DNA of 64,000 nucleotides from an uncultured Eggerthellaceae bacterium (GTDB lineage: Bacteria; Actinomycetota; Coriobacteriia; Coriobacteriales; Eggerthellaceae). Position numbers and translations under genes: made by a program. The notes below the pieces were generated by a model, which saw only the letters and a program-made list of their open reading frames with translations, was not told the DNA's origin and did not search any database. The stretch's first letter is position 1, and each line of letters starts with the position of its first letter. The DNA is taken from NCBI GenBank assembly GCA_934648845.1, contig CAKUFS010000006.1:30872-94871 (forward strand), read 5' to 3'. Below, piece after piece: positions 44,001-54,634 of the stretch.

Positions 44001-45104
44001 TTAGCTTGCGTTAGAAAGGGCAGCACGCCACGCAATCAGGTAATCAACCCATTCGCCGTACGATTGGGTGCCTTCCTGCTGGCCAAACGTCTTCAGATAC
44101 GCATCGTTTACCGCTTGGCCTGCCTCGGAAACCGTGCCACTATACGCGGTGTAATGATTGCTCGTTTGCAGCATATCGCGAATGACCAGCGCTTTTTCAG
44201 CGGTAACATTATCGGCGCTCAAAAGCTGCTCCACCAACGACGGGTAGTTTTCCGCCAGAGCGTTGAAACATGCCACAAACGCGCGGTAATACCCAGAATA
44301 GGCGAAGTTGGGATCGCCGCTTGCCGAGCATGCCATAAATGCGGCAAAGTTCGCTTCCTCTTCGGCAGCAATACCCAGACGATGAGCCGCTTCGTGGCAC
44401 ATGTTGAACGCAAGCGTGGCGGGAGCGCAGTTCTCGGGAACGTTCGCCTCGCCCGTTAGAGGAATGAAAATGCCGTCCGACCCCGTATACAGCAACGCGT
44501 CCCCCAAAAGCGAGAGGCGCTTAACAGGCGCCGTGGAGCCGTTGAACACATCGTATTGGGAAGCAAGTGGCGCAAACGCAGTACCGCCTTCTGCCGCTAG
44601 GTCATCAAACGATGCAGGAATTACCTGGGCTGTTTCGGAATCGCGCTGCACTTGCGTTGCGTACGATGCCGCCTGCTGCCAGTAATAATCTGTGGTGTCA
44701 TATAACTCCTCGGCCGTATATTCGCGCACGTCAAGACCGATTTCTTGAGACAAGGGCGGCGCATAATGGTTCAGCGCCCAACCGCACACCACCACCGTTG
44801 CCAACGCGGACGCAACCAAAAGCGCGCGCGAAAACCACGTCAAAAGCGACTTGCGGCGCGCCACGCAACATGCAAGCGAAACAACCGCCAACGCAACAAG
44901 CGCCACCAACAAGAAATCGCACACAGAAACTGAAGGCGAAAGCACGCTGGTCAGCGATGCAAGCGCAGCCATAATCGTGCGCGAGGCCACGCGATACGCC
45001 GGAAAGAACGCTTCGCCATAAACGCTGAAAAGCGTCACGGACCCCACCACGACCAGCAGCAACACTACCGTTATGGCGAAACGCCGTGCCGTTCCCTTCG
45101 TCAT
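44001..45104 (-). CDS. DUF3810 membrane-anchored zinc metallopeptidase-like protein
   Basis: The protein of about 367 residues has three N-terminal hydrophobic segments (about 8-35, 50-75 and 85-115) and an extracytoplasmic part with HEAAHRLGIAAEEEANF (near 235-251), a zincin HExxH with the third ligand Glu in EEANF. This is the DUF3810 pattern. The protease activity is predicted, not shown for the family. The start is uncertain: three in-frame ATGs lie within 30 codons; I chose the one after AAGGGG with a longish spacing. It has no obvious operon partner. Confidence 0.8.
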   Translation of the reverse strand: MTKGTARRFAITVVLLLVVVGSVTLFSVYGEAFFPAYRVASRTIMAALASLTSVLSPSVSVCDFLLVALVALAVVSLACCVARRKSLLTWFSRALLVASALATVVVCGWALNHYAPPLSQEIGLDVREYTAEELYDTTDYYWQQAASYATQVQRDSETAQVIPASFDDLAAEGGTAFAPLASQYDVFNGSTAPVKRLSLLGDALLYTGSDGIFIPLTGEANVPENCAPATLAFNMCHEAAHRLGIAAEEEANFAAFMACSASGDPNFAYSGYYRAFVACFNALAENYPSLVEQLLSADNVTAEKALVIRDMLQTSNHYTAYSGTVSEAGQAVNDAYLKTFGQQEGTQSYGEWVDYLIAWRAALSNAS

Positions 45105-45334
45105 GACCGCTTTCATCCCCTTCCGTTTTCGCATCTGCGTCGCGGCCGCTCGCACACGCCCGCAGCTGCATCACGAACACACCCGTAGCCGCCCACGCCC
45201 GCACGACCGTCGCCGCTCACGTGTTCTTTTCGCAAATTATCGAACATACAGCACGCCCCAAACAAGTCGCGCGGGAAAATGCAGGAAAAGAAAAGAGGAC
45301 ATCAACGCCCCGAAAAAACAGCCAGGAGACCACC

Positions 45335-45892
45335 GTGAACTACCACAACGTACATCTTGCCGAAAGCGCTATGGTTGCGCCGAGCGCATGCCTTGTAGGC
45401 TCTGTCGAAATCGGCGAAAACGTTACCGTCATGCATTCCGCCAGTGCGCGCGGCGATTACGAAGGACACATTGTAGTAGGCAATCGCACGAACATGCAAG
45501 AGCACGTCTGCATCCATGTTGACCTGCACGGATTGTGCCAAATTGGAAAAGGCGTGACGATTGGCCATGGTGCCATTCTGCACGGGTGCACCGTGGGAGA
45601 CGAAAGTCTGATTGGAATGGGAGCCACGGTGCTCGATGGCGCCGTTATTGGCAGCCATTGCCTGATTGGCGCTGGCGCGCTGGTGACTGGCACGGCGAAC
45701 ATCCCCGATGGCATGCTCGCAATTGGCGCACCCGCCCGCCCGGTTCGTCCGCTTACGCCACAGGAAATAGAGCGCGTGTCAAAAGGCGGGGCCGAATACC
45801 AAGAAATCGGCGAAGAAATGACTGAACAAGGACTTCTTTTCCGGGGGCCGGAAAACGTACGCGCCAACTGCCCGCAAGTTGCCCTTGCATAA
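45335..45892 (+). CDS. Gamma-carbonic anhydrase-like hexapeptide-repeat protein
   Basis: The 185-residue protein is a left-handed beta-helix of hexapeptide repeats (VGSVEIGENV, then CQIGKGVTIGHGAILHGCTVG, then IGMGATVLDGAVIGSHCLIG). Zinc-binding histidines are expected at HVCIHVD and GHGAILHG and are present, as in Cam/CamH. It may hydrate CO2 or be a non-catalytic relative; the sequence alone does not decide. The start is GTG with AGGAGA seven bases upstream. A strong terminator follows at 45997. Confidence 0.85.
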   Translation: MNYHNVHLAESAMVAPSACLVGSVEIGENVTVMHSASARGDYEGHIVVGNRTNMQEHVCIHVDLHGLCQIGKGVTIGHGAILHGCTVGDESLIGMGATVLDGAVIGSHCLIGAGALVTGTANIPDGMLAIGAPARPVRPLTPQEIERVSKGGAEYQEIGEEMTEQGLLFRGPENVRANCPQVALA

Positions 45893-45996
45893 CAGCTGGC
45901 GCGCAAAATAGCATCTTCAGCGCTTGGACGCCCTATTCGAGTGCTGCATCCAGATGCCATACCCAAACACAGCGCCCAATCTGCGGCTAAACGCTT

Positions 45997-46038
45997 AATC
46001 GGTTAGACGAAAGCATGTTTCGCCTAACCGATTTTTTT
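45997..46038 (+). terminator. Rho-independent terminator of the gamma-carbonic-anhydrase-like gene
   Basis: AATCGGTTAGACGAAA and TTTCGCCTAACCGATT pair (one mismatch) around GCATG and run into TTTTT. Confidence 0.9.
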
Positions 46039-46061
46039 GCAAAAACAGACAGCGCTATCCC

Positions 46062-47873
46062 TTACTCCTTGCGCGTCCTTTTCGCCAAAACCACCGCACC
46101 GGAAACGCACGCGGCCATCAGCAGAACTGCAATGCTCATCAGGACTGCGGTGTTATCGCCCGTCTGGGGGATGGTCTTGCCATCCGCAGCAGGCTGCGTC
46201 TTGCCATCGGCACCCGGCTTGGGCTTGTCGCCCGTACCCGGCTTGTCGCCGTCGCCCGGCTTGGGCTTGTTCGGATCGTCGCCGTCACCCGGTCCCGGGT
46301 TATCGCCATCACCCGGGTCGCCACCAGGAGCGTTGTTCTTGGTGTAGATGTTCTCGAACTCCATAACCCGTACAGGATCCACATTCGGCACCGGCTCGTA
46401 GAATTCGCCGTTGTCGGTCACTACCAGGTGCGCAGGCATAATGGTGTAGCCCGAAACAATATTGCCACCCTGAGCGTTATTGTCGGTGATTTCAATTTCG
46501 TAGCAGCTAATCATGTACACCGCGTCCGAATACGTCCAATCCGGAACTGCGGTATTCTTCTCACGAACCAAGAAGCCTTCGCTCGTAAGACCCCTTACCT
46601 GGTCCTTCGGTCCTTCAATGGTCAGTCGTCCCTCGTAAGTTTCTGCGCCGTTCGTCATGACCTTGCCCGTTATGGTCACGTCGGCATAATACTCGATTAC
46701 ACCCGCGCCAACGTAGAAGATCTCCAGCTCAAACTCCTGCTGACCAGGAGCAATGTCGCCACCCTTCACAACCCTTTTCTCAAAGGGGAAGCTATACGAA
46801 ACAATCGCGTCACCCGTGGTGAAGTGGATGTTCTTGTACAGGTTAAGGTAGCCCTTAGCCGCCTCAACGCCATCGTGCTCGATAAGGTCAATCGTTGCAC
46901 CTTCGCTATCAACGGCAACGGCGGTCTTCAGCGTGTAGTCATCCAGGATAACGGGGTTATCAGCGATTGCTGGAATATTTTCCTGGTTCGTGTTCTTCGC
47001 ATCAACGTCAACCAAACCAACCCTGAACGTTCCGTTGCAACCAGAAGGATACATGCCGGAAAGCTCAACTTTCGCGCCACCATAGATGGTGAGGTCGCCT
47101 CTTGCCCAAATGGGAGAATCCTTGGCGGACGTAGCCTTAACGCTGCCGCCGCTGATTGACAAGTCGGCCTGAGCGAACAGACCCGGGAAGAGGCTTTCTG
47201 CCACTACGCTCGAGTTGTTGACGTAGATGCTTCCACCGCCAGTCTGACCATCACCAGGAGCAATGTACGCCGCATTGCAGCCTTCTTCCGTGGCAGAAAG
47301 CTTAACGTCGGAGCCGTTTGCGATGATCAGATTGAACGCATCGATACCCGCATACAAGCCGTTGGCCGTAAGATTCACGTTGTCCAAACGCACCGTTCCA
47401 TAGGCGGAAATGCCAATACCGCCGGATGAGTTAATAACAATCGTGGCGTTCATGATGTCAACGCTTCCCCGCTGGCAGGTAATGCCATCCTGCGTATCCC
47501 CGGTAACGTTAATCGTAAGCGTGCCTGGACCCTCGATCTTAAGGTTGCTCTTGATAATAGCGCCCAGATTATTCTCCAGGGTGATCTGATTGTTGCCCTG
47601 AAGCGTGATGGTCAAATCATTCGAGAGCATCGAATAAATGCCGCCACTCATTGTTGCTTTCGTGATGGTGGCGTTGTTCAAAGTAAGATTTTGCGTGGCA
47701 GGGTCGTATGTCGCGGTTCCCTGGCCGCAGTCGATGGTAAGCTTTTCGCTGGTGAACTGCTCGCCATTAACATGCAAATCGTACTCGTCTACCGCGAGCG
47801 CTGTCGCGGGCAGAATAGCCAGGGCGAACGCAAACGCCACAGCCATTCCCAGCAATTTCCGTATTCTCTTCAT
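46062..47873 (-). CDS. Sortase-anchored surface protein with beta-helix (carbohydrate-binding-like) repeats
   Basis: The 603-residue protein has a Sec signal peptide (1-28, MKRIRKLLG then a hydrophobic core and ATALA), a repetitive beta-strand region (about 30-300: TLNNATITKA, NLTITLQGNNQITL, LIIANGSDVKLSA) resembling right-handed beta-helix pectin/carbohydrate-binding domains, a beta-sandwich part (about 340-510), a GDGDNPGPGDGD-type spacer, and a cell-wall sorting signal IPQTG plus a membrane segment and KRTRKE. It is thus likely anchored to peptidoglycan by a sortase and displayed for adhesion or glycan binding. I took the ATG after GGAAGGGAG, not the frame start 65 codons earlier. No sortase gene is in the window. 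Confidence 0.85.
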   Translation of the reverse strand: MKRIRKLLGMAVAFAFALAILPATALAVDEYDLHVNGEQFTSEKLTIDCGQGTATYDPATQNLTLNNATITKATMSGGIYSMLSNDLTITLQGNNQITLENNLGAIIKSNLKIEGPGTLTINVTGDTQDGITCQRGSVDIMNATIVINSSGGIGISAYGTVRLDNVNLTANGLYAGIDAFNLIIANGSDVKLSATEEGCNAAYIAPGDGQTGGGSIYVNNSSVVAESLFPGLFAQADLSISGGSVKATSAKDSPIWARGDLTIYGGAKVELSGMYPSGCNGTFRVGLVDVDAKNTNQENIPAIADNPVILDDYTLKTAVAVDSEGATIDLIEHDGVEAAKGYLNLYKNIHFTTGDAIVSYSFPFEKRVVKGGDIAPGQQEFELEIFYVGAGVIEYYADVTITGKVMTNGAETYEGRLTIEGPKDQVRGLTSEGFLVREKNTAVPDWTYSDAVYMISCYEIEITDNNAQGGNIVSGYTIMPAHLVVTDNGEFYEPVPNVDPVRVMEFENIYTKNNAPGGDPGDGDNPGPGDGDDPNKPKPGDGDKPGTGDKPKPGADGKTQPAADGKTIPQTGDNTAVLMSIAVLLMAACVSGAVVLAKRTRKE

Positions 47874-48066
47874 GGCACTCCCTTCCTGTTCAGCGGACTC
47901 GCAAAGAAGCGAAACCGGATAAGCGGCAAGCGCATTCGGAAGAAACAGCGATTGTTCAGGATCAACACATCGCCAGTTGCTTCCAAACGCAGCCAGGCTC
48001 ATTGTGCCTGGTAGCGCCTGCACTATAGGCAGCTCCGGTGTCTTAAAGACTTTGCAATCATGTTCC

Positions 48067-48096
48067 ATATTACAGGGGTCGTGGGAGATTTTGCAA
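48067..48096 (-). promoter_or_regulatory. Candidate promoter of the surface-protein gene
   Basis: Minus-strand TTGCAA (48091-48096), 18-bp spacer and TAATAT (48067-48072). It would give a leader of roughly 190 bases before the ATG at 47873. Confidence 0.5.
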
Positions 48097-48149
48097 GACT
48101 ATATGGCTCATTTTTGGAGGATTTGGGTAACCTTATGGCTCAAAGCGAG

Positions 48150-48196
48150 TAAAAGCGCCCGGGTTGCCGCTTGAAAAGCAGCGAACCCGAGCGCTT
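48150..48196 (-). terminator. Terminator of the cytidylate-kinase-like gene
   Basis: On the minus strand AAGCGCTCGGGTT and AACCCGGGCGCTT pair around a 17-base internal segment that itself pairs (GCT/AGC), followed by TTAC. It lies 170 bp beyond the gene's stop, so part of the distance is unexplained. Confidence 0.6.
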
Positions 48197-48367
48197 ATGC
48201 GTTTGTACGTTCATTCGTTTACCCGTCCGCAAACCTGCAATCCACGATGAAGCATTCGCGAAGCCGCAACTCGCTGGAAATCTCGCCGCGAACACGCAGA
48301 TGAATATGAGGAGCGAAAAACGGATGCGAAGGGTCAGATGCCCTTACCTTGTTTCTTGCCTTGGCGC

Positions 48368-48952
48368 CTACATCGATTGCGCGGCGCGTGCCACCAGGTC
48401 AACGCAGGTATCCATGCCCAAGGTGCCTGTATCAAGCGCCATGGTGTACTCGTGGACGCTGCCCCAATGACGGCCGGTGTAGCACTCGTAATAAGCGTGA
48501 CGGCCAGAGTCAATCTTGCGCATAATGCGTCGTGCCTGTTCAGGATCGGTGCAATCGTTGAGCTCCATGGCGCGCGGCAAACGATGCGCCTCGTCGGCGA
48601 ACAGGAACACGCTCATGTGATCGATGTTTTCCTCTTCCAGCGTAACACCAGCGCAGCGACCCAAAAGCACGCAAGGACCTTCGTTTGCCAGCTTGATAAT
48701 GGCGCGGCGCTCATACTCGAACACGGTGTCTTTAATGTCGTAAGACGCAGGAAGAATCGCGCGCAGGAACGAATCGCGCTTGCGCATGACTTCTTCTTCC
48801 TCGATGACTCGGTCAACATCAAGACCGCTTTCGCGCGCAGTGCTCAGAATAATGTCGCGGTCATAAAAATTGATGCCCAGGCGCTCGGCAACTTGGCGTC
48901 CAATGGTGTGCCCGCCTGCTCCGTATTCACGGCTGATGGTAATGACTTTCAT
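48368..48952 (-). CDS. Cytidylate kinase-like family protein
   Basis: The 194-residue P-loop protein starts MKVITISREYGAGGHTIG, a Walker A variant with Gly-rich GAGGHT, then a LID-like helical part and NMP-like Asp/Arg sites (LLGRCAGVTL; RKIDSGRHAYYECYTGRHWG). This family (cytidylate-kinase-like) is common in gut anaerobes next to transporters or regulators; its real substrate is not known, and the genome normally has a separate cmk. GGAAAGG precedes the ATG. It is monocistronic. Confidence 0.85.
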   Translation of the reverse strand: MKVITISREYGAGGHTIGRQVAERLGINFYDRDIILSTARESGLDVDRVIEEEEVMRKRDSFLRAILPASYDIKDTVFEYERRAIIKLANEGPCVLLGRCAGVTLEEENIDHMSVFLFADEAHRLPRAMELNDCTDPEQARRIMRKIDSGRHAYYECYTGRHWGSVHEYTMALDTGTLGMDTCVDLVARAAQSM

Positions 48953-49091
48953 GTGCGCACCTTTCCCACGGAAACTTAGATGGCGATATTCGTTATACCG
49001 ATGCATTAGCGCATCCGTATCAGTTTAACGCGAAAACAAACGAACGCCTAGCAAAGACCAAAAGCAACATTTGCAGCGGAAGCGTTTTTCC

Positions 49092-49121
49092 GCCGCAAGG
49101 CACCATTCGGTGCAACGCGGC
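49092..49121 (-). terminator. Hairpin downstream of the Hsp70-like gene
   Basis: On the minus strand GCCGC and GCGGC enclose GCACC-GAAT-GGTGC with a small internal loop, followed by GGAAAAACG. There is no T-run; it may be a weak or Rho-dependent terminator. Confidence 0.35.
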
Positions 49122-49197
49122 AAAGCACTTCGGATATCCTGAAGCTCCAATCGTCAAGCTCCAAGAGTCAAACGAAATGCCCAACCGCGAACCTCAG

Positions 49198-50949
49198 CTA
49201 CTCAAACGTATCCAAAAACTTGCGAAGACGCTCGCGCGCAACTTCAATTTCGTAGAAGTCTTGCCTGTTCAGCACGCGATCGAACTCCATCATTGCAGCA
49301 TCGATCATCTCACGTCGCTGACCCGTTGCTTCTTCGTACATGCGCTCGCCACGCAAAAGCTGCAAGCGATTCGCTTCATCTTCGCGCGGATTCTGCTTCA
49401 AATACGACAAGCGCTCGAAACGAGCAGCTGCTTCTTCATCGGAAATCTTGTGCTCTTCATTTTGGACGACCATCTTGTGCACTTCGCCCGTGGAAAGAAT
49501 GCAAACTTCCACTTCAAGCAGGGAATTCACATCGTAGGTGAAAATCACGTCAATGGCTTCTTGCCCGCGTGGACCCGCCGGAACCGACGCAGAAATCTCG
49601 CCAAGCAGCAAGTTGTTGGACGCCATGCGGCTTTCACCTTGCAAGATTTTCACAACCACCTGCGACTGATTGTCGTAAACGGTGCTCACGCGCTGGCGGC
49701 GGCTTACCGGAATCACGGTGTTGCGCTCGATGATAGGAAGGAAATGCCCTGCTTCTTCGAACGTGCCGTTGCCGGCAACGACCTCGGTGCCCAGCGTAAA
49801 CGGACATACGTCGGTCAAAACGACTTCGCTGATTTCCGCATCGCGCATTTTCATGCCGCACTGTAACGCAGCACCCAATGCAACGGCGGTATCGGGATCA
49901 ACAAGCGTTTCGGGCTTGCGGCGAAACACCTTTTCCACAAAACGCCGCACCACGGGAAGACGCGTGGCGCCGCCCACTAAAACAATGCGGTCGATATCTT
50001 CCAAATGAACGTCGGCGTCGCGCAAGCTGCGCTCAATGGGGCGGCGCAAACGCTCAAGCAACGGCTGACATGCTTGTTCATATTCTTCAAGCGTGAAGTC
50101 TTCCGAGTAATGCTTTTCTGCAAAAGTCCAGCTCATCGTAACGGTTTCTGATTCCGAGAAGCGACATTTCGCCTCTTCGGCCGCTTTAGTAAGCTCTGCC
50201 TGCGCGCGATTATCAAGCACCTGCCGCGCCATGCCAATGCGCGCCAGGAACATGGTTTCCAAAAGCTCGGTGAAATCTTCGCCGCCAATAAAATTGTCGC
50301 CCGCAATAGCATGGACCTCCATGATGCACGCGAAAAACTCCAGAACCGAAACGTCGAACGTGCCGCCACCCAGGTCAAACACCAGGCAACGCTCGTCCAC
50401 CGGCTCACCTTGCGCGGCCTGAACCGCAATGGTTCCCATGCCCGCAGCCGCCATTTCTTCGGTCGGACGTGCCGCCGCGCCGCCCACGCCATGCGCAATT
50501 GCCGCCGCCGTGGGTTCGTTGATAATGCGGCTCACCTTGAGTCCCGCCAGTTCGCCGGCACGTTTTGTGGCTTTGCGTTGCAGGTCGTTGAAGTAGGCGG
50601 GCACGCTGATAATGGCCTCGTCCACTTCGCAGCCCAAGTACACTTCGGCGTCTTCCTTCAGGGAACGCAACACGAAACGGGACAGCTCTTCGGCGCGAAA
50701 CTCCATACCGTCAAGCTCGAACGTTCGGTCGGTGCCCATACTGCGCTTGAAAACGCTTGCCACGCTCAAGGGATGCAGCATGCCGAAAGCGCGCGCTGTT
50801 TCGCCCACCAGAATCATGCCATTTTCGTCGATAGCCACCACCGAGGGCGTGAGCAGCTTACCCAACCTATTGGGAATTACCTGAGCACATCCATCGCGGA
50901 AGCACGCGACCAGGCTGTTTGTTGTTCCAAGATCAATGCCAACCAACAT
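49198..50949 (-). CDS. hscC: Hsp70-family chaperone, HscC-like
   Basis: The 583-residue protein has the Hsp70 ATPase domain ([14 protein letters not shown] at 4-17, [11 protein letters not shown] near 195, [10 protein letters not shown] near 310) and a substrate-binding domain ending near 500. The lid is short and there is no EEVD-like tail. Length and the QxGExR-like pattern fit HscC rather than DnaK. HscC has a restricted role in E. coli and works with DjlB/DjlC. Here the J-domain partner is just upstream (163 bp), supporting a dedicated pair. AGGTG lies before the ATG; a longer upstream frame is Ala/Arg-rich and unlikely. Confidence 0.85.
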   Translation of the reverse strand: MLVGIDLGTTNSLVACFRDGCAQVIPNRLGKLLTPSVVAIDENGMILVGETARAFGMLHPLSVASVFKRSMGTDRTFELDGMEFRAEELSRFVLRSLKEDAEVYLGCEVDEAIISVPAYFNDLQRKATKRAGELAGLKVSRIINEPTAAAIAHGVGGAAARPTEEMAAAGMGTIAVQAAQGEPVDERCLVFDLGGGTFDVSVLEFFACIMEVHAIAGDNFIGGEDFTELLETMFLARIGMARQVLDNRAQAELTKAAEEAKCRFSESETVTMSWTFAEKHYSEDFTLEEYEQACQPLLERLRRPIERSLRDADVHLEDIDRIVLVGGATRLPVVRRFVEKVFRRKPETLVDPDTAVALGAALQCGMKMRDAEISEVVLTDVCPFTLGTEVVAGNGTFEEAGHFLPIIERNTVIPVSRRQRVSTVYDNQSQVVVKILQGESRMASNNLLLGEISASVPAGPRGQEAIDVIFTYDVNSLLEVEVCILSTGEVHKMVVQNEEHKISDEEAAARFERLSYLKQNPREDEANRLQLLRGERMYEEATGQRREMIDAAMMEFDRVLNRQDFYEIEVARERLRKFLDTFE

Positions 50950-51112
50950 GCGAAGACACCTACTACTAAATTCCTCTTTCACTCTCTGCCGCGGCTGCGC
51001 TCTGGCAAGCAGCCCCGCGCACACCGCCAGCAGCCGCACACCCGAAGCGCCTGCGCCCGCACGCACCGCCAGCAGCAACGCACCCGCTGCCGCCCACGCG
51101 GATGCAGCGCAG

Positions 51113-54100
51113 CTACAGCTCCCCTTGCCGCTTGAGCTCCTGCTCAAGGCACGCAAGGCCCAGGGAACCCGGCCACTTCTTTCGGCCAAGCTTAACCAGC
51201 TCGCAGCACGTGACCACATCACCCTGAATCAAGCCGACCAGCGCCTTGAACAGCACGCTGTCACAGCATGCTCCGTTACCGCACCGTTCGCATAACGGCA
51301 GCTCATCGGCTTGCGAAAGCGCATCGCGCATCTGATCGACCTGCCCCAACAAAGCAAACATTGCCGCTTGCCACAGCAGGAAATGACGCCGATGCGTGCT
51401 ATAGGGAAGCAGCAGAGCATCAATCTCTGCCACGGCCTCTTGTGCATATTGTACCGCAGCTTGCGCATTGCCCCGATGCCACTTTAGCAATGCCAGGTCC
51501 GACAGCTCCTGGAAGATGGTTGCCTCTCGCTCCTTCTTGTCCTTAATGCGACTCAACAAAAGCGATTCATACGCCCGAAAATCCCTGGTATGCGCCGCCA
51601 GAATCCGTTGCATCTGAAAACGCTGGTCATCGCTCATATGAGGACTTCCCGCGCGCGCAAAATGCTTCGCACGCCGCAAGCTTCCCGCACTTAAAAGCTC
51701 CTGAAGAGCGCGGTAGTACGCCAAGCCGCCTAAACTTTGCGGCGAAACATCGTGCTTTTCGTTCACGTCGCCCCACGAGTCAAGATGGGCACACAGCTGA
51801 TCGAACAGGCCAAACTGCAAAAGCACGTCGGCAACATCCGCGTACACGGAATCGTACGCAAACGAAAACGACGCATGGAATAGCATTTCCACCGCTGCAC
51901 GCGCCCGCCCCGCCCGACGCAACACCAGCGCCTTGCGCAGATAATGGCTCACCGCCAGCTTCCCCGCCGTCTTCGACTTGAGCAGCAGGCCGTCGCATTC
52001 CCGCAGCGCATCGTCATAGCGACCCAGCGCCTCATACACGAACGAGAGCATCCGATAGCTATCGGGGCTTTCCGGCTCCACCGCGCGCTCGCGCAAGAAG
52101 TAACTCTCTGCCAGGGCGAAGTCGCGCACAAAGTACGCATACAGGCCCACGTAATAAAGCGTTACAGGGTCTTTTGGCTCCTGCTCAAGCACCTGCTGAT
52201 AGTAGTCGAGCGCTTTTTGCGCATTGACCTCGGGATTCTTCCCGTACAGCTGCGCCAACGCACGCTCGGTCTCAATATCGTCATGGGGAAGCCGAGCCAA
52301 ACGAAGATACGCCTCAACGGCATCGTCCGTGCGGTCCAAACGTCGCAAAAGCCACGCCCGAAACGAGAGACAATCCGCATCGTTCGGGTCAAGCTCCAAG
52401 CCTTTGTCCAGCACCTCAAGCTGCCATTCGGGTGACGCATCTTTTTCGTCTTGCGAAAGGATTGCTAAGCGAAAACACGCCTGACCAGGCCAATCCATCT
52501 CTTCGCCTTGCTTTAAGCGCTCGTAAATTTCGCGATAGATTGCAAGCGCCGCCGCCCGCCCATGCTCAAGAACGAACAGCGTGCCATCGTAGAGCTTGCC
52601 CTCGTTCGGCAATGCCTCTTCCGACCCAATAGCTGCCGCATCGGTAGCTTCGGCATAGAGCGCTTTGCACCATAAAACGGGCAGGTAATCGCCGCATTGG
52701 CTGTCTTCCAGAAATCGCAAATCGTCGGCGGCTTGCTGCAGCGCACCGTTGCGAAGCAGAATGCGCAGACGCAAAACATACACGCCCAAGTCGCCTTTTT
52801 CCAGCTCGAGCGCATAATTCACCTGATAAAAAGCATCGCGATCGTTGCGCATCTCAAAACAGTACTGGGCCAGCAAATAATGGGCGTGGTACGCCCCCGG
52901 CATCACGTCTATCAGGCGCTCCGCCGCTTGAGCCGCCTCGGGCCATCGGTTCAGCGACGCCATAACGCGCGAATAATGCGTCAAGCGCTCGGGATTATCG
53001 GGGTCCACTTCCGCTGCTTCCTGATAATAGGGAAGCGCCAGCTCGGGGTGCTTTTGCGCGTAAAGGGCATCGCCGCAGCGGGCAATCATCTCCGCTAGGC
53101 GCGCCATACGTTTCCTGGTGCGCTCTGTTCCATCGGGCTGCATGGCGCGCACCACTTCTACCAGGGCTTTTGAGTCCTCGAACGCCCGCTCATAACGCTC
53201 CGTTGCCAAAAACGCCTGCGACGACAAGTTGTAGTACTCGTACGGTTCAATGTTTTCCGGGTCAATGCGATCGATGAGCTCTACCGATTCTTCATCGCGC
53301 TCGTTTTGCAAGTAGCACCACGCCAGCTCGAAGAGCAGCTTGTCGGAACAATCCCCCTGTTCAAGGCGCTGTTCGTACTGCTCGATAAGCGATTCGTTCC
53401 ATTGCTGGCGAACGTCGCTCAGCTCCATGAGCTCCTTTTGGTCGCCGCCCGCGGCATGCATCAAATCGCCCAAAAGCTCCACGCCTTCGGCAAAGCGCTG
53501 CTGACCCGCCAAAGACTGCGCTAAAAGCCAGATCAAACGACGATCCCCACGGTTATTTTCAAGCAACCCGCGAACAATCGCCTCGCATTGCTCCCACGAT
53601 TCGCCATCGGCATATGTTTCCGCAAGCTCCTCTTTAAGGTGCTCGTCTTCCGGGAACTCCTTCGTTAGCTCCAGAAGCTTGACAACGCCCATGCCGTCAC
53701 CCCGAGTTGCCAAGTAGTGATAACGCAGCGCGCGCCCGTACGGATGCGTTTCGGAAAGCGCGTCCATTTTATCCAAAAACTGCGCCGCATCTTTCCACTC
53801 GCAATGCCCCGCTTGCAAGTAAAGGTCCAGGTAGGCATCGCATTCTTCAGCGTTTTCACCAGGCGAAAACAGCTGGAACGGAAGCGCCGGCGGAAACTTC
53901 GCGCCATCAATCAAAAGGTGATCCACAAACGGGCGCGGATACGTTTCGCACAGCTCTTCGCGCCGCTGCGACCACTTGAACGTATCTTCCAGAACCTGCC
54001 ACACCTCTTGAGGAAGATTCCCGTTATGAAGAAGGAAGAACAGCAGCATCATTTCTATTTCGGGGCGGCTATCCAACGCAACGGCAACATCCTGCGTGAG

Positions 54101-54430
54101 CAAATTACGCCACAAAGCGGGATCGATACGCTTCTGGAAATCCGCATACAGCGCTGTGAGCTGGAATAACCATTGTTCCTCGGGTGTTTTTGCCGTCTCG
54201 GCGACAAGCGCTTCGGAGTCGCCTTCCGCTGCAGCTTGGGCGGATTTCGCGTTCTTCGCCGCATCCTCTTGACGCGACGCCCACGAAAGCGCCTGCTCGT
54301 ATGCTTCGCGCAGCACCTTGAACTCTTCGGGTTTATCTTCGGGATTCGTGTGCATCAACCGCGTGCGATACGCTTTCGTTATCGCTTTCTTGTCGGCAGT
54401 TGGCTCAATGCCCAAAACTGTCCAGTCCAT
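51113..54430 (-). CDS. Giant J-domain/TPR co-chaperone of the HscC-like Hsp70
   Basis: The 1105-residue protein begins with a short J-like domain (1-50: [22 protein letters not shown], with NPEDKPEEF in the place of HPD). DjlB/DjlC, the HscC partners of E. coli, carry a similarly changed motif. The rest is about 20 TPR-type helical hairpins (for example [37 protein letters not shown]) that probably hold client or complex partners. No membrane segment is seen. GGAAGG precedes the ATG. It lies upstream of hscC on the same strand, so the pair is likely an operon. Length is far above typical DjlC (about 480 residues). Confidence 0.82.
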   Translation of the reverse strand: MDWTVLGIEPTADKKAITKAYRTRLMHTNPEDKPEEFKVLREAYEQALSWASRQEDAAKNAKSAQAAAEGDSEALVAETAKTPEEQWLFQLTALYADFQKRIDPALWRNLLTQDVAVALDSRPEIEMMLLFFLLHNGNLPQEVWQVLEDTFKWSQRREELCETYPRPFVDHLLIDGAKFPPALPFQLFSPGENAEECDAYLDLYLQAGHCEWKDAAQFLDKMDALSETHPYGRALRYHYLATRGDGMGVVKLLELTKEFPEDEHLKEELAETYADGESWEQCEAIVRGLLENNRGDRRLIWLLAQSLAGQQRFAEGVELLGDLMHAAGGDQKELMELSDVRQQWNESLIEQYEQRLEQGDCSDKLLFELAWCYLQNERDEESVELIDRIDPENIEPYEYYNLSSQAFLATERYERAFEDSKALVEVVRAMQPDGTERTRKRMARLAEMIARCGDALYAQKHPELALPYYQEAAEVDPDNPERLTHYSRVMASLNRWPEAAQAAERLIDVMPGAYHAHYLLAQYCFEMRNDRDAFYQVNYALELEKGDLGVYVLRLRILLRNGALQQAADDLRFLEDSQCGDYLPVLWCKALYAEATDAAAIGSEEALPNEGKLYDGTLFVLEHGRAAALAIYREIYERLKQGEEMDWPGQACFRLAILSQDEKDASPEWQLEVLDKGLELDPNDADCLSFRAWLLRRLDRTDDAVEAYLRLARLPHDDIETERALAQLYGKNPEVNAQKALDYYQQVLEQEPKDPVTLYYVGLYAYFVRDFALAESYFLRERAVEPESPDSYRMLSFVYEALGRYDDALRECDGLLLKSKTAGKLAVSHYLRKALVLRRAGRARAAVEMLFHASFSFAYDSVYADVADVLLQFGLFDQLCAHLDSWGDVNEKHDVSPQSLGGLAYYRALQELLSAGSLRRAKHFARAGSPHMSDDQRFQMQRILAAHTRDFRAYESLLLSRIKDKKEREATIFQELSDLALLKWHRGNAQAAVQYAQEAVAEIDALLLPYSTHRRHFLLWQAAMFALLGQVDQMRDALSQADELPLCERCGNGACCDSVLFKALVGLIQGDVVTCCELVKLGRKKWPGSLGLACLEQELKRQGEL

Positions 54431-54634
54431 GCGTCCTTCCCTTCCCTCTTTTTTGCGCACGCGTTACCTGCAGCCGTTCTACCTGCGTCTATGGCAAACG
54501 GGCACAGGCGAATCAGCCAATCGCAATTGCGCCGCCAGTAGCAGCCTCGTTACGCGCTCTGCCTGCACTAACCGCTAACGCCCGTCACGGCATCTGCGGC
54601 GCACGGCACTGCCCCTGAAACGCGCAGCCCGCCG

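Larger units (their letters stand above)
47874..48367. other. Intergenic region with leader of the surface-protein gene
   Basis: No gene is supported. On the minus strand it holds a promoter (48067-48096), then a 190-base leader with two hairpins: GTCTTTAAGAC (near 48046) and CCAGGC-ACAATGA-GCCTGG (near 48000). Further out is a terminator-like hairpin (48150-48196). TGAGCCATA occurs twice on the minus strand, 30 bp apart (near 48107 and 48137). An ORF covering the leader lacks a ribosome site. Confidence 0.5.
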
